Shown piece after piece: positions 34,597 to 45,249 of a stretch of 64,000 bases of DNA. Source of the DNA: Actinomycetales bacterium JB111. Its GTDB lineage: Bacteria; Actinomycetota; Actinomycetes; Actinomycetales; Actinomycetaceae. Every line of letters begins with the position of its first letter. Position 1 is the stretch's first letter. Below the pieces are notes generated by a model. It was not told the origin of the DNA. It was given only the letters and a program-made list of their open reading frames with translations, and ran no database searches. The position numbers and the translations under genes were made by a program. Location of the stretch: assembly GCA_900163555.1 (NCBI GenBank), contig FUHX01000009.1, positions 1 to 64,000 on the forward strand. The letters are read 5' to 3'.

Positions 34597-34663
34597 GAGG
34601 TAGGAACGGAGCGCCCGAGGTAGGAACACAAAGTTCCTACCTCGGGCGCTCCGTTCCTACCTC
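34597..34663. repeat. GAGGTMGGAAC palindromic repeat, copy 2
   Basis: Two perfect 31-nt arms (34597-34627 and 34633-34663) with a loop of ACAAA. Each arm contains GAGGTAGGAAC twice, spaced by GGAGCGCCC. It lies between the convergent response regulator and rluB genes and could end both transcripts. The motif ties it to 28398-28479, which is not at a gene end, so a repeat family is likely. Confidence 0.75.
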
Positions 34664-34676
34664 GCGGAAGTTGGGG

Positions 34677-35420
34677 TCAGAGGCCCACGGAGGCCATGAG
34701 GGCGCCGAGCTCGTTGCCCGCGATCACCCGCGTGCGCCCGGGGCGCAGGTCGCCGAGGACGATCGAGCCGATGCGGGTGCGGACGAGCTGCGTGACCGGG
34801 TGCCCGACCTCGTCGAACATGCGCCGCACGATCCGGTTGCGCCCCTCGTGGAGCTCGACCTCGACCAGCGTGGCGTCCGGGGCCGTGTCCTTGATCGTCA
34901 CGCGCGTGGGCTTCACGGGCCCGTCCTCCAGCTCGACGCCCTTCTCCATGCGCGCGGCCAGCGAGTTCTGCATGCGGCCCGAGACCGTCACCAGGTAGCG
35001 CTTCGGCACCTCGTAGGACGGGTGGGTGAGCCGGTGGCCGAGCTCGCCGTCGTTGGTCAGCAGCAGCAGGCCCTCGGAGTCCGTGTCGAGGCGGCCCACG
35101 TGGAAGAGCCGCTCGGCCCGCCCGGCCACGTACTCCTGCAGCGACGGCCGGCCCTCGGGGTCGTCCATCGTGGAGACGACGCCCCGCGGCTTGTTGAGCG
35201 CAAGCGTGAGCAGGGAGTCGTCGAGCTGGATGCGCGAGCCGTCGACGTGGATCACGGCGGTGGCCGGGTCCACCCGGGTGCCGAGCTCGCGGACAACGGT
35301 GCCGTCCACGCTCACGCGGCCGGCCGCGATGAGCTCCTCGCTCGCGCGGCGGGAGGCCACGCCGGCCGAGGCCATCACCTTCTGCAGCCGGACGCCGTCG
35401 GGGTTGTGTGGGTCGGTCAT
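34677..35420 (-). CDS. rluB: 23S rRNA pseudouridine synthase RluB family
   Basis: 247 residues. An N-terminal S4 RNA-binding domain (VRLQKVMASAGVASRRASEE) precedes the RsuA-type catalytic domain with the nucleophilic Asp in HVGRLDTDSEG. Isomerises uridine in 23S rRNA. The ATG overlaps the stop of scpB (ATGA), the usual end of the parA-scpA-scpB-rluB operon. Confidence 0.92.
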   Translation of the reverse strand: MTDPHNPDGVRLQKVMASAGVASRRASEELIAAGRVSVDGTVVRELGTRVDPATAVIHVDGSRIQLDDSLLTLALNKPRGVVSTMDDPEGRPSLQEYVAGRAERLFHVGRLDTDSEGLLLLTNDGELGHRLTHPSYEVPKRYLVTVSGRMQNSLAARMEKGVELEDGPVKPTRVTIKDTAPDATLVEVELHEGRNRIVRRMFDEVGHPVTQLVRTRIGSIVLGDLRPGRTRVIAGNELGALMASVGL

Positions 35421-36058
35421 GACACTCCTGTGCTCGGGTCGAGGCCGAGACCCTCGTCGAGGTCCGGCAGGTAGGGGGCGAGCGGCGGCAGCTCGTCGAG
35501 CGACGAGAGCCCCATCCGCTCGAGGAAGGACGTGGTCGTGCGGAAGGCCATCGCGCCGGTCTCGCCGTCGGTGCCGGCCTCCTCGATGAGGCCGCGGGCG
35601 ACCAGGGTGCGGACGACGCCGTCGACGTTCACGCCGCGGACCGACGCGATCCGGCCCCGCGTGACCGGCTGCCGGTAGGCGACGACGGCGAGCGTCTCGA
35701 GCGAGGCCTGCGTGAGCTTCGCGGTCTGCCCGTCGACGACGAACCGGCCGACGACGTCGGCCACCGCCGGCGAGGAGTAGACCCGCCAGCCGCCGCCCAC
35801 CTCGCGCAGCTCGAACCCCCGACGGCGACCGCCGGTCTCCCCGCGGTACTCCGCCGCGAGCTCCGCCAGCGCCTCGGAGACCAGGTCCGTGGGCACGCCG
35901 AGGACGCCCGCGAGATCGATGGGAGCGACCGGTTCGTCCACGATCATGAGCACGCCCTCGATCGCGGCGAAGAGCTCGTCCCGTCCCGGTCGCGCGTGCA
36001 CCTCGTCGAGCGTGTCCTGCTCGCCCTGCGCGTCGTCCGTCTTCGCCTGCTCGCTCAC
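35417..36058 (-). CDS. scpB: Segregation and condensation protein B
   Basis: 213 residues, two winged helices (about 24-105 and 110-180), with LETLAVVAYRQPVTRGRIASVRG as the family hallmark region. ScpB dimers bind ScpA in the bacterial condensin SMC-ScpAB. An acidic N-terminus precedes the first helix. GTG 36058 overlaps the scpA stop (GTGA). Confidence 0.93.
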   Translation of the reverse strand: MSEQAKTDDAQGEQDTLDEVHARPGRDELFAAIEGVLMIVDEPVAPIDLAGVLGVPTDLVSEALAELAAEYRGETGGRRRGFELREVGGGWRVYSSPAVADVVGRFVVDGQTAKLTQASLETLAVVAYRQPVTRGRIASVRGVNVDGVVRTLVARGLIEEAGTDGETGAMAFRTTTSFLERMGLSSLDELPPLAPYLPDLDEGLGLDPSTGVS

Positions 36059-36984
36059 GTGGTCCTCCTCGGCCGACCGTCGTCGTCGATCTCGCGTTCG
36101 TCGGCGCCGGGCTCGTCGCCCTCGTCGCCGACGGCGGCCTCTCCCGCGTCGGCCCCCGCGCCGTCGTCCGGGGTCTCCTCGGTCGGGTCCCCGACCATGA
36201 TCTCGCCCTCCTCCGGCCCCGTCCACCTCACGGTGAGCTCGGCGAGGGCCTCCGCCTGCTCGAAGCTCACCGTGTGCTGGCGGAACAGCTCGAGCAGCGC
36301 GAGGAAGCGGGAGACCACGTGGCCGGTCGTCGGCGCGTCGGCCACGAGGTCGCGGAAGGTGAGGGTCCGTGAGCGCCGGAGGCGGTCGACGATGAGGGCG
36401 GCCTGACCGGGCACGGGCACGAGGGGGTCGTGCAGGTGGTCGACGCCGATGTCGGGCGGGGCCGGCCTGCCCGCGAGGGCGTGGGCGGCCAGGCGGGCGA
36501 AGTCGTGGGGGCCGATCGACCACACGAGCTCCGGAAGGAGGGCCGCGAAGTGCGGCTCGAGCGGCACCGCGCGGGGCCACGAGCGTGCGCCCCGCTCCCA
36601 CAGGTCGGCGAGGTCGCCGGAGACGTTCTTGTACGCCCGGTACTGCAGCAGCCGGGCGAACAGCAGGTCCCGCGCCTCGAGGAGCGCGAGGTCCTCGGCA
36701 TCCTCGACCTCGCCGCGGGGCAGGAGCCGGGCGGCCTTGAGGTCGAGGAGGGTCGCGGCGACCACGAGGAACTCGCTCGCCTCGTCGAGGTCCCAGACGT
36801 CGGCGGCCGCGAGGTAGGCGATGAACTCGTCGGTGACGGTCGCGAGGGCGACCTCGGTGACGTCGAGCTTGTGCTTGCCGATCAGGCTGAGCAGCAGGTC
36901 GAACGGACCGTCGAAGTTGTCGAGCGTGACCCGGAAGCCGCCGTCGGGCCCCCCGGCGAGCTCGGGGGCCGTGTCAGGCTGCAT
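36055..36984 (-). CDS. scpA: Segregation and condensation protein A
   Basis: 309 residues. The N-terminal FDGPFDLLLSLIGKHKLDVTE binds the SMC neck and the C-terminal winged helix (LALLELFRQHTVSFEQ) the head. The last 65 residues are an acidic tail after the winged helix, longer than in Bacillus. The ATG at 36984 lies 11 bp inside the end of the ParA-like gene. Confidence 0.93.
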   Translation of the reverse strand: MQPDTAPELAGGPDGGFRVTLDNFDGPFDLLLSLIGKHKLDVTEVALATVTDEFIAYLAAADVWDLDEASEFLVVAATLLDLKAARLLPRGEVEDAEDLALLEARDLLFARLLQYRAYKNVSGDLADLWERGARSWPRAVPLEPHFAALLPELVWSIGPHDFARLAAHALAGRPAPPDIGVDHLHDPLVPVPGQAALIVDRLRRSRTLTFRDLVADAPTTGHVVSRFLALLELFRQHTVSFEQAEALAELTVRWTGPEEGEIMVGDPTEETPDDGAGADAGEAAVGDEGDEPGADEREIDDDGRPRRTT

Positions 36985-37855
36985 CGCCGCGGGCCACGAG
37001 CTCCCGGGCGAGGCGCCGGTAGGCGTCCGCCCCCGGGTGCGTGGGGGCGTAGCTGGTGATCGGCTCGGCGGCGACCGAGGCGTCGGGGAACTTCACCGTG
37101 CGGGAGATGACCGTGCGGAACACCCGGTCGCCGAATGCCTCGCGCACACGGTCGAGGACCTCGCGGGAGTGCAGCGTGCGCAGGTCGACCATCGTGGCGA
37201 GGATGCCGTCGATCCGCAGGCGCGGGTTCAGGCGGTCCGTGACCTTCTCGATCGTCTCGACGAGCAGCGCGACGCCGCGCAGCGCGAAGAACTCCGCCTC
37301 CAGCGGGATGATCACGCCGTGGGCGGCCGTCAGGGCGTTGACGGTGAGCAGACCGAGCGACGGCTGGCAGTCGATGATGACGAGGTCGTAGTCATCGACG
37401 ACCGGGGCGATGACGCGTGCCAGCGCCTGCTCGCGAGCAACCTCGCCGACCAGCTGCACCTCGGCCGCGGACAGGTCGATGTTCGCCGGCAGGATGTCGA
37501 GTCCCTCGACGTCCGTGGTGAGGATCGCCTCGTGCACGTTCGGCCGGGACTCCATGAGGAGCTGGTAGACCGTCCGGTCGAGCTCGTTGGCGTTGATGCC
37601 GAGGCCGGCGGACGCGGCGCCCTGCGGGTCGAAGTCGACGATGAGCACCCGGCGTCCGTACGCGGCGAGCGCGGCCGCGAGGTTGATGGTCGTGGTCGTC
37701 TTGCCGACCCCGCCCTTCTGGTTGCACATCGCGATGACCCGCGCGGGGCCGTGGCTGGCAAGTGCGGGCGGAGCCGGGAAGTCGTCGTCGCCCCACGCGA
37801 TCGGCGCCTCCGGGTTCGTGCCGGAGGCGTCCAGGGTCGGCTGCTCGCTGTTCAT
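36974..37855 (-). CDS. ParA/Soj-family chromosome partitioning ATPase
   Basis: 293 residues. Deviant Walker A NQKGGVGKTTTTINL, Walker A-prime VDFDPQG and Walker B VIIDCQPSLG are all intact. A ParA of this type regularly heads the scpAB operon in Actinobacteria, distinct from the parAB pair near oriC; it may help condensin loading or nucleoid positioning (inference). ATG 37855 has a TAACCT -10 hexamer 7 nt upstream, so the operon begins leaderless. Confidence 0.9.
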   Translation of the reverse strand: MNSEQPTLDASGTNPEAPIAWGDDDFPAPPALASHGPARVIAMCNQKGGVGKTTTTINLAAALAAYGRRVLIVDFDPQGAASAGLGINANELDRTVYQLLMESRPNVHEAILTTDVEGLDILPANIDLSAAEVQLVGEVAREQALARVIAPVVDDYDLVIIDCQPSLGLLTVNALTAAHGVIIPLEAEFFALRGVALLVETIEKVTDRLNPRLRIDGILATMVDLRTLHSREVLDRVREAFGDRVFRTVISRTVKFPDASVAAEPITSYAPTHPGADAYRRLARELVARGDAA

Positions 37856-37862
37856 CGACTCA

Positions 37863-37868
37863 AGGTTA
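37863..37868 (-). promoter_or_regulatory. -10 hexamer of a leaderless promoter (parA-scpAB-rluB)
   Basis: TAACCT on the minus strand ends 7 nt before ATG 37855. Confidence 0.55.
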
Positions 37869-37916
37869 GTCGAGGATCGGCGAACGTCCCGAACCGTCCG
37901 GACGCCCCCGGCGCGT

Positions 37917-39551
37917 TCACGCGCGCCGCGCCGCCCGGTAGCGGCGGATGAGCTCCGACGTCGAGGAGTCGTGCGCGTCGGCGGCCGGGCCGGAGTCGGA
38001 GGTCAGCTCCTCGGCGATGCGGGTCGCGAGCACCTTGCCGAGCTCGACGCCCCACTGGTCGAAGGAGTTGATCCCCCACACGACGCCCTGGACGAACACC
38101 TCGTGCTCGTAGAGCGCGACGAGCTGGCCGAGGGTGGACGGCGTCAGGCGCGGGGCGAGGATCGTCGTCGTCGGGGTGTTGCCCGGGAACGTCTTGTGGC
38201 TGACGAGCTCCTCCGGGACGCCGTCGGCGCGGACCTCGTCGGCCGTCTTGCCGAAGGCCAGCGCCTCGGTCTGCGCGAACAGGTTCGCGGTGAGCAGGTC
38301 CTGGTGGCCGGGGACCTCCTCGTGCGTGGGCCGCACGAAACCGATCATGTCCGCGGGGATGAGCTCGGTGCCCTGGTGGATGAGCTGGTAGAACGCGTGC
38401 TGGCCGTTCGTGCCCGGCTCGCCCCAGACGATCGGACCGGTGCCGATCTCGACCGGGGAGCCGTCGGCCTTGACGCGCTTGCCGTTGGACTCCATGTCGA
38501 GCTGCTGGAGGTAGGCCGCGAACCGCCCGAGGTCCTGGGCGTACGGGAGCACCGCGTGCGTGTCGGCGCCGAGCAGGTTGCGGTTCCAGACCTTGATCAT
38601 GGCGAGGATCGCCGGGACGTTCTCACCGAACGGCGCCGTGCGGAAGTGCTCGTCCACCGCGTGGAAGCCCGCGAGCATCTCGGCGTACTGCTCCTCGCCG
38701 AGGGCGATCATCAGGGACAGCCCGATCGCGGAGGTGAACGAGTAGCGACCGCCGACCCAGTCCCAGAAGCCGAACATGTTGTCGGTGTCGATCCCGAAGT
38801 CCGCGACCTTCTCGCCGTTGGTCGAGACGGCCACGAAGTGCTTCGCGACGGCGGCCTCGTCCCCGAGCGCGTCCACCAGCCAGGCGCGGGCGGTCTTCGC
38901 GTTGGTGAGGGTCTCGATCGTGCCGAACGTCTTGGAGGCCACGACGACGAGCGTCTCGGCCGGGTCGCTCGCGGCCAGGGCGGCCGCGATGTCGTCGCCG
39001 TCGACGTTGGACACGTAGTGCACGTCGATCCCGGGGTCCGTGTAGGCGGCCAGCGCCCGGTAGGCCATGGCCGGGCCGAGGTCGGACCCGCCGATGCCGA
39101 TGTTGATGACGGTGCGGATCCGCTTGCCCGTGAATCCGGTCCACCCACCTGATCGCACGGAGTCGGCGAAGGCCGCCATGCGGCCGAGCACCTCGTGGAC
39201 GTCCGCCACCACGTCCTGTCCGTCGACGACGAGGGTCGCGTCCTTCGGCAGGCGCAGCGCCGTGTGGAGGACGGCGCGGTCCTCGGTCGTGTTGATGTGC
39301 TCGCCCGCGAACATGGCGTCCCGCTTCGTGAACACGCCGGCCTCCTCGGCGAGCGCGCCGAGCAGCTCGAGGGTCTCCGGGGTGATGCGGTTCTTCGAGA
39401 AGTCCACGTAGAGGTCGGCGACCTCGGCGGTCAGCCGCGTGCCGCGCTCGGGGTCCGCCCCGAACAGCTCCCGCAGATGCTTCCCCCCGATCTCGTCGTG
39501 GTGCGCCGCGAGGGCCTGCCAGGCTGCGGTCGTGGGTACGTCGACGGACAT
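37917..39551 (-). CDS. pgi: Glucose-6-phosphate isomerase
   Basis: 544 residues, the long bacterial form. Signatures [14 protein letters not shown], the catalytic Glu in [14 protein letters not shown], and [11 protein letters not shown] are in place. Interconverts glucose-6-P and fructose-6-P. GGAGG lies about 8 nt before ATG 39551; the open frame reaches 39629 but lacks family sequence. Confidence 0.95.
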   Translation of the reverse strand: MSVDVPTTAAWQALAAHHDEIGGKHLRELFGADPERGTRLTAEVADLYVDFSKNRITPETLELLGALAEEAGVFTKRDAMFAGEHINTTEDRAVLHTALRLPKDATLVVDGQDVVADVHEVLGRMAAFADSVRSGGWTGFTGKRIRTVINIGIGGSDLGPAMAYRALAAYTDPGIDVHYVSNVDGDDIAAALAASDPAETLVVVASKTFGTIETLTNAKTARAWLVDALGDEAAVAKHFVAVSTNGEKVADFGIDTDNMFGFWDWVGGRYSFTSAIGLSLMIALGEEQYAEMLAGFHAVDEHFRTAPFGENVPAILAMIKVWNRNLLGADTHAVLPYAQDLGRFAAYLQQLDMESNGKRVKADGSPVEIGTGPIVWGEPGTNGQHAFYQLIHQGTELIPADMIGFVRPTHEEVPGHQDLLTANLFAQTEALAFGKTADEVRADGVPEELVSHKTFPGNTPTTTILAPRLTPSTLGQLVALYEHEVFVQGVVWGINSFDQWGVELGKVLATRIAEELTSDSGPAADAHDSSTSELIRRYRAARRA

Positions 39552-39649
39552 GAGGGCCTCCGGAGGGTGACGTGCATCGGTCGCGTCCATCCTGCCCCGT
39601 GAGACGTCCCTGCCGCGAGTGCTGACCACCGGAGAGTCGCGCGTTCCCG

Positions 39650-40600
39650 CTACAGGGCGCGGGGGTGGCTCGTCGCGTACACCTCGCGCAGGGACTGGAT
39701 GGTCACCTGCGTGTAGATCTGCGTGGTCGTCACCGACGCGTGGCCGAGCAGCTCCTGGACCACGCGCACGTCCGCCCCACCGGCCATGAGGTGCGTGGCG
39801 AACGAGTGGCGCAGCGTGTGCGGGGAGAGGTGGTCGACGCTCAGGCCGGCCCGCTCCCCCGCGGTCCGCAGCACGCCCCAGGCGCTCTGCCGCGACAGCG
39901 GGCGGCCGAGCGTGTTGAGGAACAGCGCGGGCGTCCCCCGGCCGGCCGACGCGAGCGCGGGCCGCCCGCGCACGACGTACGCCGAGATCGCGTCCGCCGC
40001 CGGCCCGCCGAGCGGGACGATCCGCTCCTTGCGGCCCTTGCCGAACAGGCGGACGGCAGCGCCGGCCACGTCGACATCGTCGGCCGTGAGCCCGACCGCC
40101 TCCGAGATGCGCGCGCCGGTGCCGTAGAGCACCTCGATCAGCGCCCGGTCGCGCAGGCCGACGGGCGGCTCGGCCGCGGCCGCGGCTGCGATGAGGGCCT
40201 CCACCTCGACGACGGAGATCGCCTTCGGCAGCCGGCGCCCCTGGGCGGGGGGCCGGACGCGGGCGGCCACGTCCGCCTCGACGTCGCCCTCGGCGAGGGC
40301 GAACCGGTGCCAGCCGCGCACGGCCGTCACGGTGCGGGCGGCGGACGACGCGGCGAGCGGCCGGCCACCGTCGGCGCCGTCGGACAGGGCCGCCGCGAAC
40401 TCGGCGACGACGCCGGAGGTCACCTCGGCCAGCGAGGAGAGTCCGCGGTCGGCGAGGAAGGACACGTAGCGGGTGAGGTCGCGCCGGTAGGCGGCCACCG
40501 TGTGGTCGGACAGGCCGCGCTCGATCGCGATGTGGCTGAGGTACTCCGCCAGCGCGCCCGTGAGGCCGGGCGGCAGGTCGGGCTCGGCCTCGGCGGGCAC
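39650..40600 (-). CDS. xerD: Tyrosine recombinase XerD
   Basis: 316 residues. A SAM-like core-binding domain ([20 protein letters not shown]) is followed by the catalytic domain: R in [10 protein letters not shown] in GKGRKER, HTLRH box, and tyrosine in TTQIYTQVT. With XerC it resolves chromosome dimers at dif. No other integrase or att structure is nearby, so this is the housekeeping enzyme and not a phage one. GTG 40600 is set by GAGGG 9 nt upstream, 13 bp after the ctaB stop. Confidence 0.88.
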   Translation of the reverse strand: MPAEAEPDLPPGLTGALAEYLSHIAIERGLSDHTVAAYRRDLTRYVSFLADRGLSSLAEVTSGVVAEFAAALSDGADGGRPLAASSAARTVTAVRGWHRFALAEGDVEADVAARVRPPAQGRRLPKAISVVEVEALIAAAAAAEPPVGLRDRALIEVLYGTGARISEAVGLTADDVDVAGAAVRLFGKGRKERIVPLGGPAADAISAYVVRGRPALASAGRGTPALFLNTLGRPLSRQSAWGVLRTAGERAGLSVDHLSPHTLRHSFATHLMAGGADVRVVQELLGHASVTTTQIYTQVTIQSLREVYATSHPRAL

Positions 40601-40613
40601 CTGCGCGCCCTCG

Positions 40614-41645
40614 CTACGGGATGAAGGGGTCGATGGCGACCGCGAGGAAGAGCACCGACAGGTAGGTGATCGACCCGTGGAACACCCGCATCGCCTGGAT
40701 GCGTCCCTGGCGGGGGTCGGCCGAGCGGAGGAGCAGCACGACGCACTGGTAGAGGAACCAGCCGCCCGACAGGATCGCGGCGGCCAGGTAGAACCAGCTC
40801 GTTCCCGCGACCGGGACGAGCGCCAGCGACGTGAGCACCGTGAGGACGGCGTAGACGAGGCCCTGCTTGGCGACGGCGGGCGCGCCCGCGATCGCGCCGA
40901 GCATCGGCACGCCGGCGCGCGCATAGTCCTTGCCGAACTTCATCGACAGCGGCCAGTAGTGCGGGGGCGTCCAGAAGAAGATGATGAGGAAGAGCAGCAG
41001 CGCCGGCCAGTCGAGCGAACCGGTGACGACGGACCACCCGATGAGCACCGGCATGCAGCCGGCGACCCCGCCCCACACGATGTTCTGGCTCGTGCGGCGC
41101 TTGAGCAGCATCGTGTAGAAGACGACGTAGAGCAGGATCGCGCCGAGCGTGAGCGCCGAGGCGACGAGGTTCGCCAGCACCGCGAACCAGGCGACCGAGA
41201 CGACGCCGAGCGTCGTCGCGAACACGACCGCCGCGCGCGGGCTGATCTCGCCGGTGACGAGCGGGCGCTCGCGCGTGCGGCTCATGACCGCGTCGATGTC
41301 CCGGTCCAGGACCATGTTGAAGGCGTTCGCCGACCCCGCCGCGATGGCCCCGCCGACGAGGGCGACGATGACCTGCCACCAGCCGGGCCAGCCGTCGGCG
41401 GCGAGGACCATGGTGGGGAGCGTGGTGACGAGCAGGAGCTCGATGATGCGGGGCTTCGTCAGCGCGACGTAGGCCGCGAGCCTCGACCGGCCCTTCGGAC
41501 CGTTGACGCCGGCGCTCGGGTGCAGCGGGGCGGTCGGCGCCTCCGGGTCGGTCGTCGACCCGGGCGTCGCCCGCTCGGCGGCGCTCTCGCCGTGACCGTC
41601 CGGACGTCCGGCCCCCGGACGCCTCGCCACGTCGCTGTCTCGCAC
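40614..41645 (-). CDS. ctaB: Protoheme IX farnesyltransferase
   Basis: 343 residues. The UbiA-type prenyl-binding motif [20 protein letters not shown] and the second Asp-containing loop ([10 protein letters not shown]) lie between nine or so helices. Makes heme O for cytochrome oxidase. About 50 residues of Pro/Ala-rich sequence precede the first helix. GTG 41645 has GGAG 5 nt upstream. Divergent from tkt, the usual actinobacterial arrangement. Confidence 0.93.
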   Translation of the reverse strand: MRDSDVARRPGAGRPDGHGESAAERATPGSTTDPEAPTAPLHPSAGVNGPKGRSRLAAYVALTKPRIIELLLVTTLPTMVLAADGWPGWWQVIVALVGGAIAAGSANAFNMVLDRDIDAVMSRTRERPLVTGEISPRAAVVFATTLGVVSVAWFAVLANLVASALTLGAILLYVVFYTMLLKRRTSQNIVWGGVAGCMPVLIGWSVVTGSLDWPALLLFLIIFFWTPPHYWPLSMKFGKDYARAGVPMLGAIAGAPAVAKQGLVYAVLTVLTSLALVPVAGTSWFYLAAAILSGGWFLYQCVVLLLRSADPRQGRIQAMRVFHGSITYLSVLFLAVAIDPFIP

Positions 41646-41797
41646 GAACTCCACCTCTCCACAGGCCGGCCCGTGCGTCCTGATCGCCCTGCCGGCCCGG
41701 CACCTCCACCCTACCCGCGGATCGGCGCCGACAATCGGTGACATGCGTGGCCTTTGCCGCACCCTGGGACACGTTCCCCCGGTCGGCCGCACACGGT

Positions 41798-41803
41798 TAG
41801 GCT
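41798..41803 (+). promoter_or_regulatory. Putative -10 element of tkt
   Basis: TAGGCT at 41798-41803 gives an untranslated leader of about 55 nt. The leader contains a 19-bp palindrome at 41820-41838 (GCGCACCAG-G-CTGGTGCGC). Confidence 0.4.
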
Positions 41804-41864
41804 TGAGCGAAGACAACGTGCGCACCAGGCTGGTGCGCGGCCGAATCGACTGAGTGGAGCAACC

Positions 41865-43961
41865 GTGAACGACCACGCACCGGTCCTGGGAGAGCTTGAC
41901 CTGAAGGCGGTGGACACGGCGCGCCTGCTCGCCGCCGACGCCGTGCAGAAGGTGGGCAACGGACACCCCGGAACGGCCATGTCCCTGGCCCCGCTGGCCT
42001 ACCTGCTGTACCAGAAGGTGCTGCGCCACGACCCCGCCGACCCGCGCTGGGTCGGCCGCGACCGCTTCGTGCTGTCCGCCGGTCACTCCTCGCTCACGCA
42101 GTACGTGCAGCTCTACCTCGCCGGCTTCGGCGTGGAGATCGACGACCTCAAGGCCCTGCGCACGTGGGGCTCGCTGACCCCCGGTCACCCGGAGTTCGGC
42201 CACACGAACGGCGTCGAGGTCACCACCGGCCCGCTCGGGCAGGGGCTCGCCAACGCGGTCGGCATGGCCATGGCCGCCCGCCGCGAGCGCGGCCTGTTCG
42301 ACCCGGAGGCCGCCGAGGGCGCCTCGCCCTTCGACCACCACGTCTTCGCCATCGCCTCCGACGGCGACCTCGAGGAGGGCGTGACCTCCGAGGCCAGCTC
42401 CATCGCGGGCACGCAGGAGCTCGGCAATCTCATCGTCTTCTGGGACGACAACCAGATCTCCATCGAGGACGACACGTCGATCGCGTTCACCGAGGACGTC
42501 GTGGCCCGCTACGACGCCTACGGCTGGCACACGCAGAGCATCGACTTCACGGCCGGTGGCGAGTACCACGAGGACGTCGACGCGCTCGCCGCGGCGATCG
42601 AGGCCGCCAAGGCCGAGACGTCGCGCCCGTCCTTCATCCGCCTGAAGACCATCATCGGCTGGCCCGCCCCCACCAAGCAGGGCACCGGCGGCATCCACGG
42701 CTCGGCGCTCGGCGCCGAGGAGGTCGCGGCCACCAAGGAGATCCTCGGCTTCGACCCGTCGGCCGACTTCGCGGTCGACGACGCCGTCATCGCCCACACC
42801 CGCAAGCAGGTCGCCGACAACGCCGCCGCCGCGAAGGCCGAGTGGACCAAGGCCTACGACGCGTGGCGCGCCGCCAACCCCGAGCGCGCGACGCTCCTCG
42901 ACCGCCTGGTCGCCCGCGACCTCCCCGAGGGCTGGACCGACGCCCTCCCGGAGTTCGAGGCGGACAAGGCCGTCTCCACCCGCGCCGCGTCCGGCAAGGT
43001 CCTCTCGGCACTCGCCGACACCCTGCCCGAGCTGTGGGGCGGCTCCGCCGACCTGGCCGGCTCGAACAACACGACCATGGACGGCGAGCCCTCGTTCCTC
43101 CCGGAGCACCGCGGCTCGAAGAAGTTCCCGGGCAACAAGTACGGCCGCACGCTGCACTTCGGCATCCGTGAGCACGCGATGGGCTCGATCATCAACGGCA
43201 TCGCCGCCGCGGGCATCACCCGGCCGTACGCCGGCACGTTCCTCGTGTTCTCGGACTACATGCGCGGCGCCGTCCGCGTGGCCGCGATCATGGGGATCCC
43301 GTCGACCTTCGTGTGGACACACGACTCCATCGGCGTCGGCGAGGACGGCCCGACCCACCAGCCGGTCGAGCACCTGACCGCGCTGCGCGCGATCCCCCGC
43401 CTCGACGTCGTCCGTCCGGCCGACGGGGCCGAGACGGCCGTCGCGTGGCGCGGCATCCTCGAGCGGACCGACCGGCCCGCCGGCCTCATCCTGTCCCGCC
43501 AGAACCTGCCGAACCCGGCTCGTGGCGGCGACAGCGGCCTCGCCGAGGCGGAGGGCGCCCTCAAGGGCGGCTACGTCCTCGCGGACACCCCGACCGGCTC
43601 GATCGACGTGCTCCTGCTCGCCACCGGCTCCGAGGTCCAGCTCGCGCTGGCCGCCCGCGAGACCCTGGCGGCGGACGGCGTCGGCGCCCGCGTGGTCTCC
43701 CTGCCCAGCTTCGAGTGGTTCGCGGAGCAGGACGAGGCGTACCGCGCCGAGGTCCTCCCGGCCGACGTCAAGGCGCGCGTGAGCGTCGAGGCCGGCCTGT
43801 CCCTCACCTGGCTGCCGTTCATCGGCGAGGCCGGTCGTTCCGTCTCCGTCGAGGACTTCGGCGCCTCGGCCGCGGGCGACGTGATGTTCGAGAAGCTCGG
43901 CATCACCGCGGACGCGGTCGTCGCCGCTGCCCGCGAGTCGATCGAGGCCGCCAAGGCCTGA
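41865..43961 (+). CDS. tkt: Transketolase
   Basis: 698 residues. TPP-binding segment ASDGDLEEGV with its following WDDN, GHPGTAMSL at the N-terminus, HTNGVEVTTGPLGQG and the catalytic Glu in GIREHAMG are seen. Moves two-carbon units in the pentose phosphate pathway. GTG 41865 is set by GGAG 6 nt upstream. tal follows on the same strand 150 bp later. Confidence 0.95.
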   Translation: MNDHAPVLGELDLKAVDTARLLAADAVQKVGNGHPGTAMSLAPLAYLLYQKVLRHDPADPRWVGRDRFVLSAGHSSLTQYVQLYLAGFGVEIDDLKALRTWGSLTPGHPEFGHTNGVEVTTGPLGQGLANAVGMAMAARRERGLFDPEAAEGASPFDHHVFAIASDGDLEEGVTSEASSIAGTQELGNLIVFWDDNQISIEDDTSIAFTEDVVARYDAYGWHTQSIDFTAGGEYHEDVDALAAAIEAAKAETSRPSFIRLKTIIGWPAPTKQGTGGIHGSALGAEEVAATKEILGFDPSADFAVDDAVIAHTRKQVADNAAAAKAEWTKAYDAWRAANPERATLLDRLVARDLPEGWTDALPEFEADKAVSTRAASGKVLSALADTLPELWGGSADLAGSNNTTMDGEPSFLPEHRGSKKFPGNKYGRTLHFGIREHAMGSIINGIAAAGITRPYAGTFLVFSDYMRGAVRVAAIMGIPSTFVWTHDSIGVGEDGPTHQPVEHLTALRAIPRLDVVRPADGAETAVAWRGILERTDRPAGLILSRQNLPNPARGGDSGLAEAEGALKGGYVLADTPTGSIDVLLLATGSEVQLALAARETLAADGVGARVVSLPSFEWFAEQDEAYRAEVLPADVKARVSVEAGLSLTWLPFIGEAGRSVSVEDFGASAAGDVMFEKLGITADAVVAAARESIEAAKA

Positions 43962-44111
43962 TCGGCACGGTGACCCAGATGCGGGCCGCGGACGGTGCGA
44001 ACCGGCCGCGGCCCGCGTCCTTCTCCCGGCGGCCCGCCCGACGGGCCGGCCGATTCCCCCACCGCACGTACCGTTAGCAGCTGCACGACACACAGATTCG
44101 GAGCTACGACG

Positions 44112-45224
44112 ATGTCCACCTCACCCCTTTCCGAGCTCTCCGCCCTCGGCGTGTCGGTCTGGCTCGACGACCTGTCCCGTGACCGGCTCACGGACGGCTC
44201 GCTCCAGGCCCTCATCGACGAGAAGAACGTGGTCGGCGTGACCACGAACCCGTCGATCTTCGCCGCGGCCATCACCTCCGGCACCGCGTACGACGACCAG
44301 ATCCGCGCGCTCGCCGCGGACGGCGCGGACGTCGAGTCCGCCGTCACCACGCTGACGACCGACGACGTCCGTTCGGCCTGCGACCTGTTCGCGCCCGTGT
44401 ACGAGGCGACCGGCGGCCAGGACGGCCGCGTCTCCATCGAGGTGGACCCGCGGCTCGCCCGCGACACCGAGGGCACGATCGCCCAGGCGCGCGAGCTGTG
44501 GGCGCGGGTCGACCGGCCGAACGTCATGATCAAGATCCCCGCGACCGTCGAGGGCCTGCCGGCCATCACCGAATCCATCGCCGCGGGCATCAGCGTCAAC
44601 GTCACGCTCATCTTCTCGCTCGACCGGTATCGCGCGGTGGCGAACGCCTACCTCGACGGCCTCGAGCGCGCGAAGGACGCCGGCATCGACCTCGGTACGA
44701 TCCGCTCCGTCGCCTCGTTCTTCGTCTCCCGGGTCGACGGCATCGTCGACAAGCAGCTCGACGCGAACGGCTCGGAGGAAGCCGCGGCGCTGCGGGGCTC
44801 GACCGGCATCGCCAACGCCCGCGTCGCCTACGGGGCGTTCGAGGAGATCTTCTCCTCCCCGCGCTTCGAGGCGCTGAAGGAGGCCGGGGCGCACCCGCAG
44901 CGCCCGCTGTGGGCGTCCACGGGCGTGAAGGACCCCGCCTTCCGCGACACCCTCTACGTGGAGGAGCTCGCCGGTCCCCTCACCGTCAACACGATGCCGG
45001 AGAAGACGCTCGACGCCTCCTTCGACCACGCGGAGGTCTCCGGGGACAAGCTGTCCGGCACGGCCGAGGAGGCCCAGCGGGTCCTCGACGCCCTGGCCGC
45101 CCTCGGCATCGACTTCACCGCGGCGACCGACGAGCTCGAGGCCGACGGCGTGAGCAAGTTCGCGACCGCCTGGACCGACCTTCTCTCCGACGTCGACAAG
45201 GCCCTCGGCGAGGCCCGGGCCTGA
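44112..45224 (+). CDS. tal: Transaldolase
   Basis: 370 residues, the long actinobacterial form. [10 protein letters not shown] at the N-terminus and the Schiff-base lysine in VMIKIPAT are standard; [13 protein letters not shown] follows. Links the pentose phosphate pathway with glycolysis through C3 transfer. GGAG lies 8 nt before ATG 44112. A 48-bp palindromic terminator follows. Confidence 0.94.
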   Translation: MSTSPLSELSALGVSVWLDDLSRDRLTDGSLQALIDEKNVVGVTTNPSIFAAAITSGTAYDDQIRALAADGADVESAVTTLTTDDVRSACDLFAPVYEATGGQDGRVSIEVDPRLARDTEGTIAQARELWARVDRPNVMIKIPATVEGLPAITESIAAGISVNVTLIFSLDRYRAVANAYLDGLERAKDAGIDLGTIRSVASFFVSRVDGIVDKQLDANGSEEAAALRGSTGIANARVAYGAFEEIFSSPRFEALKEAGAHPQRPLWASTGVKDPAFRDTLYVEELAGPLTVNTMPEKTLDASFDHAEVSGDKLSGTAEEAQRVLDALAALGIDFTAATDELEADGVSKFATAWTDLLSDVDKALGEARA

Positions 45225-45249
45225 CGCACCCCCTGCCCCACCGGGCAGC

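Noticed and set aside
39650-40600. Phage or island integrase
   Set aside because: It sits in a housekeeping block with no attachment repeats or phage genes and has the XerD size and motifs.
41646-44093. A very long minus-strand frame reaching from ctaB through tkt
   Set aside because: Only the part up to GTG 41645 is CtaB; beyond that it is antisense to tkt.
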